Shown in pieces: positions 40,102 through 51,294 of a stretch of DNA of 64,000 nucleotides. The notes under the pieces were generated by a model. The model saw only the letters and a program-made list of their open reading frames with translations, did not search any database and was not told where the DNA came from. Position numbers and translations under genes: made by a program. Position 1 is the stretch's first letter. Every line of letters begins with the position of its first letter. This stretch comes from Kudoa neothunni (Eukaryota; Cnidaria), in assembly GCA_964304625.1 (NCBI GenBank), contig OZ199839.1, positions 9,982,001 through 10,046,000 on the forward strand, in the 5' to 3' direction.

Positions 40102-41149
40102 TTAATCATTATTTTTTTTATTTACTCTAAACCTAACCTATAGAATTTATTAAAGCTATTCGAGATTATATAACTTTATATTTTAAACAATTTTGTTCAA
40201 AAAAAATGGGGTAGATTTCTATACCATTTTCACTTAGAAAGTATAAATTATCATGGAACTTGAGGGTTAATAAAATATCTTTAATAAAAATTTTATGTAT
40301 ACACTTAAATTATTTAAAATAAACAGAGAATTATATTAATACATTACAAAAAAGAAACGGGTTCTTTATTATGTACAATGAAAAATGAAGTATAATTTGT
40401 TTAATTTAATTTAATTTAAATTAATTAAAATAAATTTAATTAATTCGTAATTTTAATAAGTTTTATAAATATTCCTATGGGAATTTTTTTAACCCAACTT
40501 AAATAATCCTAAAACTAATAATATTGACTTCCAATACAAATCTACACTATATCAAAGACACGAATGTATAATTGTATAAACTCCCACTTGTCAGCAGATT
40601 TTTAACACGACTAATCACGTTTGACACGTTGTTTTCTATAAAGTCGATATAGTTCTATCAACTTAACCCCAACGGCCATATTATAGAATACGTGTAATTT
40701 CCTAACGAAATTTTTGCTCGCTCAAGAAAAGCCAGGCATATATTTAATTTTCAAATATATTCATTACATGTTTAGAGAGGGTAATTAATTCCTTTTTTAA
40801 TACTTTATTTAAACAGTCATTGAGATATATAGTCTCCCAGATTCTAGGGTTTTTTATTAATGAAATTCCGGTATTTCCGCTTGAATGTTCCTCAAGTATA
40901 TTCTACACGAATTGTATAACTTATTATGAGACAAACTAACTGTCTTTAATGTATAAAAGTTCCATGGATTAATCTCAAACATTTTATATTATTGTAATCA
41001 CGCCAATTGTTCGTCCGTCCGTACAGTCGAGCCCAAATTGACATTATTTAAAATAATATTTTCAAGAAGTTATCTGTGTCGAATCATTTTGATTTTTAGA
41101 AATCGTCTCCTTTTTCATCGAGTCCACCTACAATTTAATATTACTGACG

Positions 41150-41470
41150 CTTTAAAAGCTTTCCTACGCCGTATTTTGTATTTTCTTGTTGAGAAGGCGG
41201 TTTCATGAATTTTGACGATTATTTCTTCTTCCCGATTTCACGGGGTTATTCGTCTAATTTGAAAATCATTACGTTATCAACAATGGGTTATAATTCTACT
41301 ATTGTCGAATTTGTGGATATATATCCAAATGCTGATGCAAAGCTTCATATGCCGTATTTGAATGATGGCATCAATCGCAATAATAATTATCCACAAAGGA
41401 ATCCTCGAAATTTCAAATATTTTCCTATTATCAGTGAATCATCATTTCCTGCAAACAATGCACTTAAATA
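41150..41470 (-). pseudogene. Merlin-type (IS1016-like) transposase fragment
   Basis: Read on the minus strand, the segment around 41155-41235 gives EEIIVKIHETAFSTRKYKIR, a diverged form of the (V)IVQIDET.(V)S.RKYN block that holds the first catalytic Asp in Merlin and ISXO2-like transposases. His replaces the Asp here. Upstream codons (to about 41470) contain stops but resemble the helical N-terminal half (for example SRIPLWIIIIAIDAII). The plus-strand 88-codon frame over the same bases is a shadow. Ends were not found. A second, clearer relative lies at 47320-47700. Confidence 0.5.
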
Positions 41471-42002
41471 GATTATCGTCGTTTACATCCTTCCAAACCG
41501 TCTTGTACATAATCTCACCGTACACATATGTATAAAAATAATGCAAAAATCCCCTATGTTGGAAAATATTTATAATATATTAAAGGTAAAATCTAGAATA
41601 ACCACAATCAAATATTAAACTGGTTTCAGTACCTCCGAGGATGAATATTTTTGCAAAAATACTTATAATACGAACTTTTTTGAATGCTCGTGACAATCGG
41701 TGAAGATTACACGTATACTGGTAATTTTGCGTATTATTCTTATGCAGAGTTTATTTAATAAATATATTTTCAAAGTTACATTTTTAATAATTCAACCTGT
41801 AAAATATATATTTGATATATTGTAATAACTTATCAAGTAGCGTACTATTATTATTCCAAATAAATAACTTTAAATCTGATTGCGTGATCTTTTATAAATA
41901 TTAATAAGGACAATAAAAATTAAAACAAATTAGATATTGAATTGAACAAAAACAACAAATAATGAATAAACTGAGGATAAATAATGAAATAACATTTTCT
42001 TT

Positions 42003-44873
42003 TCATAGTTTATGCTTTGATCGAATTAAGATTACATATATAGCAACAACTGTCAAAATTATTCCAATCACAATTGGGATAATGATCGCGGGAATTATTA
42101 CTCTAAAAAAATAACGTCAGATGTTTATAAATTATTTTACTTTATGTTTTTCCTAAAAAATAATTAAGTTTAAATATTTAATTAATCAAAACTTTGATTC
42201 TGATGCAACTGCAACTGAGCTAGATATTTGTGTGACAACATCCTCTTCTTTATCAGTATTCCTTCGTTTCACTAATAACCCAATAATTAACACCGTAATT
42301 GGAAATCAGTGCATACTTATTCCATAAACAATTTCCGTTCCACTTATATTTTCGTCATCCGAGTAGTATATTGTTAAATTATAGTCATAATAGTCTCTAA
42401 GATTGGGAATAAAAAACTTTCTACACAGTGGGACGCTATTTCCACAATCAGATTCATCATTACGTACACACTGTTTCAAAAGTATTGAATTATCTATTCT
42501 ATCAATGGACGTAAGCTTCCAGTAACATGTATTGTCTGATTCTCTAATATCTTTCGGGAGTAGAGCTGTAATGTTAAGTTGATCGTTATCCCAATAATAT
42601 ATTATATTGAGTTTTTTTGAATCTATTATATGAATATGTTAATTTTGTACATAAAAATTAATTTTAAATGTCATGCACCTTGTGCAACTGTTATACATGT
42701 TGTTTCGGATAGTTCTATTTGAGGTTTCAAACAGATGATATACTCCTTCGAGCGATCGAAAGAGTCATAAAATTCAATGACATCACAAGAAGAATAACGT
42801 TCGCACCCAGTTTTATACTTCATCTTATTTTTTATAAAGTTATAAATATCAGTCTGCGTCGAACTGAGAGGAGAATTATCATTAAGACAATAGTGAAGAA
42901 GTCTGAATCCTCCAATATCTTCAACAAAAATTTCAAATTGACAGAGCATCTGGGACGCTATTAGGCATTGAAAATTCCCATATATCTGAACATCTTGGTT
43001 TTTATAACCGGAATATAGTCGGTAGCCACAATCAACTTATGAATAAAATATGTTAAACAATATAAGTAAAAAAAATTAAATTCACATACTAGGGATAATT
43101 GTGTTGTTGTAGTAAGTATTAATATCAACTTTTATTTTATGATCAAAACTTGGAATAATTCCTACAACTTCATATTCTTTATTACATAATCCACGACACG
43201 TTTTAAGACCGATACATGATGCTTCAAAAAACAAGTCGCTCTCCATCAGACTTATATAGTAAACACACGTCATTCCATGTAAGCTGATGTGAGGACTCAA
43301 AACATTCCCTTTTATCTTGAATATACCAGGTTGTTTCCCTGGGATTAATTCAAAATAGTCATTCGAATTATATCCTTCTATATTTATAATATTTTAACTA
43401 TATGACCATAAATAATAAGTAATGTTACTAGTTTCGAAGAATATCTTCTCGACATGCTCTATTTCTTCATTATTACCCAACTTAATGAATAAGGTGTATT
43501 TTTTACCCTCATGTAAACCTTCTATTTTTATACGACTACACAAAATTAGGCATTCTGTATTTCCTTCGCACGTAGTCACGATATCATGCTCTTTTATAGG
43601 AATATCTCTCCAATATAATGTGGAATTGCAAATATTATACTGAGATACATTCTCATTTTCATCATTATCATGTTGTAATGTGAATAATGTATTATCTAAT
43701 ACTATACTGTTGGTTGTTATATCAGAAACCAACCCGTAAGTAAAGCTTTTTTGTGGTCTAAAAACTATAAAAATAATAATTAAGGTATTAATAATAGAAT
43801 AATTATACCAAATTTGTGATCGATAAACCCAGAATTTTCTACGTTCAAGTCATGGTTCTTTGTTCTTATTCTTATCTGTACTATAGGAAATAGCTCATGA
43901 TAAATTTCAACATCCCTGCACGGTGCGTAGCATTCTTTATCTGTTTCTGTTCCGCCACAATTAGATGTGTATTCGTCATTGTTAGCGCCATTCGTTGATT
44001 TAGCTCTAATACTATAGTGACAAATATCTGCTGAAAAATCCTTAGTGAATGAAATAATGTATTTATTTATAGTTGAGGAGGGATTGTACGCCACAATGTA
44101 TTGAGGTTTATAAGTCTCCATAGTAGACCTCATGTATTTGTTCGGCATATAATAAAATAAATTAGGTTGGTAGGTACAATTTATTTCAAAGTAATTAATG
44201 TAGTGATGCATTTCAATAGTGCCGGAATGCTCACCATCATGCACCACATCACCCTCTATTCTAGTCATTTTCTTTTCTGAATTTGCATAATGTACGACGC
44301 ATTTGCCAAAATAATAGGTTTTAACATTAACATTTATATTATTTCCTTCACACATCATGTTCATTCTAAGATGAATCAAAGGAGCTAAATTTTTTCAAAT
44401 ATATTAAACTCAAAAATATATGCTTTACGTATTTGAAAACCAATAATATGTGTTTCCAATTGATGGATGGTATCATCAGACTTGCTTACTCTAATTTTGG
44501 CATATCTTGATTTTTTTGAAAGGAATGTATAGGCATATATTCCATTTTCACATGTAAAACTGCAGTAATTTTTTAAATCTGAAATATTTGTAGGTGGATT
44601 GCATGGATTCCAATCCTTGGTAATTTCGTCCGGTACGAGTATGGAAGCTAAACATTTTTGGTGGTTGTTGTCTACTGTATCCTCTACATTCAACATAAAC
44701 TTGGGGGTTTCCACATTCGTGTCGATTTCATAGGTGATGCTTCTTAATTCAGAGAGACAGCTTCCATACAATATACAGTAAACGATGCCTTTTTAATCAA
44801 TTATTGAAATATTTAGCTGTAAATTATATTTACACAAAATAGTGGAAATTTTAGTGTACGTCGAAGTTATCAT
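42003..44873 (-). CDS. Tandem family gene D: multi-domain type I membrane protein, 813 aa
   Basis: Exons in transcript order: 44834-44873, 44429-44788, 43809-44384, 43429-43764, 43090-43377, 42679-43035, 42317-42622, 42193-42271, 42003-42102. They join in one frame with the family's phase pattern. Exons 1-2 encode a signal peptide (MITSTYTKISTILCIVYC). Exon 3 is 576 bp, with YYMPNKYMRS, ADICHYSIRA, CYAPCRDVEI and NSGFIDHKFG. Exon 4 is fibronectin-III-like (GLVSDITTNSIVLDNTLF). Exon 5 has CVYYISLMESDLFFEASC and CRGLC. Exon 6 ends CLKPQIELSETTC. Exon 7 has the paired C..S..DCG..VPLC set and YSDDENISGT. Exon 8 is a short polar stalk. Exon 9 is a membrane helix (IIPAIIIPIVIGIILTVVAI) with tail RSKHKL. 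Sequence is closest to gene E, so D and E form a second sister pair. No transposon interrupts it. Confidence 0.87.
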
Positions 44874-45455
44874 TCGATTGATATGATATGGTTAATGTAA
44901 TTATTCTTTAGTTAACTATTTTAATAGTCCATATAAGTAGATTAATGAATTATAGCTATTAATATTTTATTGGTTGAATAAAAATTTAAATTTCTTTCTC
45001 CAAATATAATCATTATATTAAAATAACCTGTTTGTCTCTTATTCTCCATATCTAAAATCGAAAATAAAATAAGCCAAGTATTAAGTATTAAATCATTTTC
45101 ATGATTAATTTTTTTAATAAAAATTAGTTAAAATATTTTTACAAAATAATTTTTATTCTTTTAAGTATATATGTAATATGGCGAACTCGGTTATATCTTA
45201 TTATATTATTTAATTAATACCAATAAATTCTTAATTTTAAAAGTTTTAATTTGAATATTACATAATAGCTATAATTAAAAAATAATATTATTTAATTAAT
45301 GCCAATAAAAATTTGCTGCATAAGTTATCATTTTAAATTTTAAAAAATATTGAGATGCTACATCATCTTTCATAATTTAATAATAATAATTTGTTTTGAT
45401 AAACCTTTTTGACTCTTTATGTATTTTGAATATATTAAAGTTATTAGAAGCTTTT

Positions 45456-45482
45456 ATAATAATAATAATAATAATAATAATG
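45456..45482. repeat. (ATA)n microsatellite
   Basis: About nine uninterrupted ATA/ATAATA units lie in the intergenic space upstream of gene D. The surrounding 44874-45850 is AT-rich, with no gene that I can see. Confidence 0.8.
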
Positions 45483-45863
45483 AATATTCAATATATTAAT
45501 AGCTTTTGGGGGGTTTCGTTATGTCTTAATTTCTAGGTTGATTTTATAGACTATTTATAATGGACTTCATAATAATATAGATGTAACTAATATAATATAA
45601 TATTAATCAGTTTTTTTAGAAGGTGATTACGTGACTTGTGCCATTTAATTGTTGGATAGTTCATGACTTGCAATCTTCGAATCATCTAATTCCGTGACAT
45701 TCCTTAAAATAGAATTTAATGTAATATAAAATTAATCTTTAAAAATAGTACTTAATAAATCTAATTATTCTTATATTGGGATAAATGTCAGTTAGTTTTA
45801 AATATAATGAGTTTTAATTTTAATATTAAGTAATAACTCTAAATAAAGAATTATACTTCTAAA

Positions 45864-46170
45864 CTAGCGCGAACTGCCCAGCTTCGCACGGGATTTGAAA
45901 TATTTTATCGTAGAACATGTATATAAAATAAAGAAAAATATGAATTCTTTTCATTAATTTAGAGATAAAATTAAATTAATTCTTTTAATCCATATTTTTA
46001 ACGGCTGTAATAAGCGCAGTTAAAATTAAAATCATATTTGGGAGATCATTCAAATATCAATAACTGTACAACTCGATGATAACTTGCGGCGATTATTTTT
46101 TGTTTCTCAAATTAATATCTCTTTATCCGGCACATTTTCATACACTCTTTTATCAAAACAACGATGTAAC
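45864..46170 (-). mobile_element. Possible non-autonomous Helitron-like 3' end
   Basis: Read on the minus strand, the segment ends CCCGTGCGAAGCTGGGCAG, then TTCGCGCTAG followed by T. A GC-rich CCGTGCGAAGC..GG hairpin-like word shortly before CTAG|T is a pattern I associate with Helitron-type 3' termini in arthropods (CTRR followed by T). The preceding 300 bases include GATAAAAGAGTGTATG and AAATAATCGCCGCAAGTTA. No helicase or Rep coding was seen and the 5' TC end was not located, so the assignment is tentative. Confidence 0.3.
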
Positions 46171-47058
46171 ACCTAGGTATAAACAAAAATATTTTAAATA
46201 ATTAGAAACTTATAATTTCAATCGATAAATTAAATCTTATTGCTTACAATTAAGTGTCACGAAATTTTAGGATCCAGGTTCAGTATTTAGGGCTTGAATC
46301 TCTCTGATTACAACATACGCAATTAAGTCTTAATTAATGTTGCAAATTTGCATATATATGTTATATCTAAAGTTATCTATAGAACTTTGATAGTGTTGTT
46401 ATAAAGTCGTATACAATAGTGTAGGGTTATTACGCACTTTTTTGGGACAAACCTTTTAGGTGCGTAGTATCCCTGCAGTATTCATCCCCCTCCCCGCGCA
46501 TTGTGTCAGATGTATAATACTAACACGCGGTCGAATTTTTTATTTAAAAATTACATTTTCTTTCTTATATTAATGAGAACTCGTAGGCATTAAGACAGGT
46601 TGAACGTTAAACAAAAAACATCGAATAAATACATTGCAATTAATCGAGAATATCTAGATCTGTTTTAAATAGTCAGCTATTTTATTATTCTTTTACTAAC
46701 CGCATCTTATTTTACAGACGGGGAGTTTCAATTTTGTTTTATTTTCTAGCACTGGTGAGTCATGAGCAAAAATATTTTTTCTTAATTTATTTAAATGCTC
46801 AATAATTTCATTAATTGATTAAATAATGCCAGTTTTTTCATAATTTTCATCAGTAAACGAATCATTCTTTGCATCCCATCCACTTGATTATTTATTGAGT
46901 TAACATAGTTATCTTCTTGACCTCTAAATGAAGTAATTTCTTCTTTAACACAATCTTCAAGTTGATTTTCTTGTGAATTACTTCCAATCGAAGGATTAAT
47001 GACTTCTAATCCGCAATTATTAAAAAAGATGATTTCTAAAAACAGTTTTTGGTTAAAC

Positions 47059-47107
47059 TACAGTATCTGTATACGAACTTCGGGCGGCGTCAAGCATATA
47101 ATCTGAA
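47059..47107. repeat. Second copy of the 30128 repeat
   Basis: This segment (CAGTATCTGTATACGAACTT, then CGGGCGGCGTC) aligns with 30128-30175 in the same orientation. It lies about 200 bp from the Merlin-like transposase fragment, so it might be that element's end, but the copy at 30128 has no recognisable Merlin coding beside it. Confidence 0.35.
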
Positions 47108-47319
47108 ATAACAAATTTATGTTATTCTGTAGATAATATCATTATATTCTTAAAAAGAATGCTTAATTCTGTTTTAGCATATTTTTATAAATAAAAAATT
47201 AGAAATATACTCCGATAAATTGTCGGGGTTTTTATTGGTAGAATTTCTGTGTTTTCCCTTGAATCCCCTAAATGGCTTCAATTCGTTTGGTGTGGTTTCT
47301 TTCAGGTGAAACAAATCTT

Positions 47320-47700
47320 TAATGAATAACTTTTCTGTGAGTGAAACCTATAAATTCCAAACTGTTGTAACCTCTCCAACCATCAGTCAATATTGTGGAA
47401 CCATCTTCAATATTATTCATAATAATATTTTTGAGAACTTATTGATTCCTAAATATGGTTATTTTAAGGAAACAATTACCGCTATCATCAATCCCGCCGA
47501 CCATCCTTTATTGTTGTTTTCGGAGAATTCTTCCAACATTATATTTTCGTTTTGAAACGGCGGTTTCGTCGATTTGGACAATAACTCCTTCACCACCTAT
47601 TTTTGAACAATCTTCGTCTAATTTTGGAGCCAAAATTTCAATAATTAGACTTTTCCATTCTGATATAGTCGAAAATTAAGCAATATCTAGATGGTATAGT
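47320..47700 (-). pseudogene. Merlin-type (ISXO2-like) transposase fragment
   Basis: On the minus strand the bases give FSTISEWKSLIIEILAPKL, GGEGVIVQIDETAVSKRKYN with the first catalytic Asp, GGIDDSGNCF, then after a frame change DGSTILTDGWRGYNSLEF and GFTHRKVI. This block order (VQIDE..S.RKYN, GG.D..., I.TD.W..Y..L) is that of Merlin/IS1016-type DDE transposases. Stops and a frame change show it is dead. It ends abruptly near the left end of the hAT element at 47737, so the hAT may have inserted into this copy. The plus-strand frames here are shadows. Confidence 0.65.
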
Positions 47701-47736
47701 ATGTCTTCTTAGCTGCTTTTTAGGTGTTGGATCATG

Positions 47737-50337
47737 TAGAGCAGGGGTCGGCAACGACCGGCCCACAGACCGTATTTGGCCCGCGATGCTTTCAACGATA
47801 AAAATTTTGTTTGACCGATAGAGATTGTATAATTTGTTTAATTTTAATAATCGATCGTTTCATTGCATAAAGATGTTTTATAGAGAATTAAACGGAGTTA
47901 ATTATATATTATCCAATTTTTTAAATAGAATGTCTATAAAACAAAATAAGTTATAATATTCTTAACATCAGTTTTTTAAGTATTATTACTAATTTTATGG
48001 TACTAGTCCTATAGTGAAGGAAGAAGTTTAATTACTGTGTTTTGCAATTTCGACCCCTCGTTTAATCATGGATAATATTAAGTTCAACAGAAATAAAAAA
48101 TTATATAAAATTAGTCATTTCTACGTAAAAACGTCGAGTGCCAGTTATATTTATATTTGGCTGAAGCGTATGAATTTTCCAAATTTATAACAGCGACGTT
48201 TCAACAATAATTTGCTCGATGATAAGATACAAACAAAAATTAAAACCAAGTAAGATATTATGGACACCTATTGTTGAGTTGTTATTGAAAATGAGAAAAA
48301 ATTTAAAGATTTACATGTTTGAACTTGTTAATCTCCCTTTGTATACGAAATGCATTGAAAAGGAAGGCAGGAAAGAAAAGTTGATTCTGAAAAAAGAGCA
48401 CTCAAAGAAGATTGGACAATAAACTACTTTTTTATTGAACATTTTGATAGATGTCTGTGTTTAATTTGCCAAGAAAGTGTCGCAGTTAAAAAAATTACTA
48501 ATGTTAAAAGACTACGAAACTCATCACAATCGTTACGACGGATTTACAGAACTAGAAAGAGAAAAAGAAATAGAGCGTATGAAAAAAAAAACTTGACAAG
48601 ACAATAATCATTTTTTACAAATCAAGTTGAAAATAATTGTAAAATTACTTTTGCTAGTTATGAAATATCAAATTTGATTGCGAAAAGGATGAAGCCTTTT
48701 ACTGATGGAGAATTTTTCAAAAAAAATGCTATTTAAAGTTTCTGAAATAGAGTGCTCTGAGAAAAAAAATTGTTTTCCGAAATCAGTTTGTCAGGAAGAA
48801 CTGTTGCGAGACGTATCGAAGATATAGCAGGAACTGTAAGAACTAACCTAATAAATGCCTTCGAATGCCTTGAATATTTTTCCATTGCTATCAATGAAAC
48901 TATCGATATGATTGATATCACACAACTTGCAGTTTTTGCGAGAGATGGAACATCTCAATTGGAAATTGTTAAAGGATTCGCACAACTAATTCCAATGAAA
49001 AGCATTACAACAGGAAAAAATATATTCAATTGTATCATGAAATGAACCCTAACACATCAAAATTAATTGGGGTTACAACGGATGGAGCAACAGCAATGGT
49101 AGGTGAAAAATATGGTTTTGTTACTTTGCTGGATAATTATGTTGGTAATAATAGAAGCCTTATTAAACTACATTGTATTCTCCACCAAGACACAATCTTT
49201 GCCAAGTCACTACCTTTTAAAGAAGTTATGACGTCTGTTACAAAATCTGGAAATTTTATTTTATCCAAGGACCTAAATCATCGTCAATTTAAAGAATCTT
49301 TGAATGACTTGGAAACTGAATACGGTGATCTGACCTACTTTTCTAATATTAGATGGCTATGTTGTGGAAACATGTTACAGAGTGTACGTTTTAAAAAATG
49401 AGATTTCCGATTTTCTAGCAGTTAAAAATCAAGACAACTCTTGTTTTCAAGATCCACAGTGGCTTGCCAAATTGGCATTTTTGACTGATATTTCCAATCG
49501 CATTAATAATTTAAACCTCGAGCTCCAAGGAAAAAACAAACTTGTGTCCGACATGTTTTATCAAGTTACCTCCTTTGAAAGAAAATTTCAACTTTGGGAA
49601 AATCAGCTTCAAAAGGTCAATTATTCTCATTTTCCTAACTTGCAAAATCATAAAAACGATATACAAGTTGATTTGTTTTCAGCCGGTGTTACTGATTTAA
49701 AGGATGAATTTTCTTCTCGATTTCACGACTTTCGAAATTACAAACATAATTTTGAACTTTTCAGTACCCCGTATGGAATCGACGTAGAAGAAATAGATGA
49801 AAGGTATCAATTAGAATTAATTGACTGCAATCAAATAAGGATCTGAAGTCGAAATTTTCAGGAGTGTCTACTATAACTTTTACAAAAACTATCTATTGCC
49901 GACTGGAAAATACAAACATTTATTGGAAAACTCAAAACTAATGATATCGCTATTTGGGAGCACTTATGCATGCGAACAGCTATTCTCGAAATTAAAATAT
50001 ACCAAAAGTCCGGTTGCGGAATAGGTTACGTGGTGACATCTTGTTGCTCTCTACAACGAAGCTGGATATTTCTATCTCTGAAGTAGCGAAGAAAACAAAT
50101 TTCTCATTAATTATTATATATCAATTTTACAAATAAATTCAGGAAATTAGTTTGTTTTTCTCGCGTTGCATTGAAACGATATAATTATAAATGTCACAAT
50201 GCAAATGTTTTAGCCAGTATCCACCTGCATTTTAAAAAATTCATTACAGCTAAATGATTTATATATTCTGACCCGCCTTCTAGCTCGGCTTGATTATTCA
50301 GCCCGGAAATCCGAATGGGTTGCCGACCCCTGCTCTA
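47737..50337 (+). mobile_element. hAT superfamily DNA transposon with intact ends
   Basis: The left end TAGAGCAGGGGTCGGCAAC (47737-47755) and right end GTTGCCGACCCCTGCTCTA (50319-50337) are perfect 19-bp inverted repeats. CAGGGGTC..CAAC is a common hAT terminus. The interior carries one plus-strand transposase with BED finger and C-terminal dimerisation blocks, broken by frame changes. No clean 8-bp target duplication was seen. Instead a perfect 12-bp inverted repeat (ATGGTATAGTAT at 47691-47702, inverted at 50337-50348) brackets the element. Confidence 0.85.
48190..50100 (+). pseudogene. hAT transposase (GTF2IRD2/ZBED5-like type), interrupted
   Basis: In order, several plus-strand frames give a BED zinc finger (CLICQESVAVKK then YETHHNRYDGFT), a linker, ISLSGRTVARRIEDIAGTVR, then FSIAINETIDMIDITQLAVF with the region of the first catalytic Asp. 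KLIGVTTDGATAMVG holds the second, LHCILHQDTIFAKSL follows, and near 49945 ISLFGSTYACEQLFSKLKYT marks the C-terminal dimerisation domain. This block order is that of the hAT group that gave rise to GTF2IRD2- and ZBED5-like genes. The longest single frames are 123-160 codons (49030-49401, 49364-49846). At least four frame changes or stops separate them, so no full protein can be made as read. Confidence 0.8.
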
Positions 50338-51294
50338 TACTATACCATATGAATATGTCTAATCTTATGAAACATCAACAAATGAATTTCATATTAATGC
50401 TTGGCTACATAACCTACTATTACCTTCCTTATTTGAACTAATTCAATTACTAAATTAATTTTTAAAAATTTTAAAGTTAAATAAAACACTATGATACTTA
50501 TAAAATTAACTTTTTATAACTTTAACGAAATGACCTATATGTTTGCATAAATCCTCTAATCATGTCAATTATATCACGTGAAAATGTTTTTAGTCATTTT
50601 GCAGGATGCCAATCTTTTATAATTTTTTACGTATTTTTCTGTGTTTAAATAAAATTTTATCTATCCATACATGTGCTCAAATAGAGCGATATATCTCTCT
50701 ATAAAGAATGAAAAATGCGTACACACGGATACACACACACGGATTACCGGTTTGCTTTATATAGAAGATAAAGAATTAATATCAATAAAAATTTGATGTT
50801 TAAGATATTAATTTTCATTTTTAAAATACTGAGATGATATATATATTTATATTGTTAAAATATTTATGATTTATTTTGCTAATTTGTATATTTTGATTAT
50901 ACTAATAACTAATAAAATTAGTAACTTTATAATAAAGATATTTAATATATTCAGGGTTGTGTTAACTTTTCGTTAGATTTAAAACATAAAATCTGACCAT
51001 ATTGACAATATTTATAATGGGCTTTATAAAAATGAAGATCCACTCCAATATAATATAATATAATAATATTTATCAGTTAAGTTCAGTTCAGTTTTAGATG
51101 ATCATTAGAGGATTTTATGGCAATTAATTATTTGAGATTTCAGTACCTACAATAGTCAAATCATTAGCAATTCTGAGGTAATGCTTTTATATGAATTTGA
51201 ATAAATATACAATTAATAGAAAATAAAAATATATAAATAACTGCTATAATAAAATTCATATATTAAAATAAATTAAAATAATATGACAAATGGT
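50338..51294. other. Gene-free interval upstream of the 3' end of gene E
   Basis: AT-rich intergenic DNA with no recognisable gene. A short (AC)n-like stretch with two ACACGGAT words lies at 50716-50744, followed by GCTTTATATAGAAGATAAAG. This may be the edge of another small repeat. Confidence 0.4.

Larger units (their letters stand above)
36220..40266 (+). mobile_element. Older TTAA element hosting a nested piggyBac
   Basis: The left end follows TTAA at 36216-36219 and reads CCCACCAAGTAAAAATGGGG then TAGAAACCTACTCC. The right end precedes TTAA at 40267-40270; read inward it starts CCCTCAAGTTCC and reaches CTAAGTGAAAATGGTATAG then AAATCTACCCC. The two ends share the AAGT.AAAATGG..TAGAAA.CTAC block in inverted orientation. 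On the plus strand at about 37320-37500, frames give DCLIDKNGT and TSTKNSLYNIIVSVSPIS, matching the N-terminal DG(T).W...NI block of piggyBac-type transposases. No downstream catalytic part of its own is visible, so it is internally deleted or decayed. The piggyBac at 37834-40101 is inserted within it. Confidence 0.55.
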
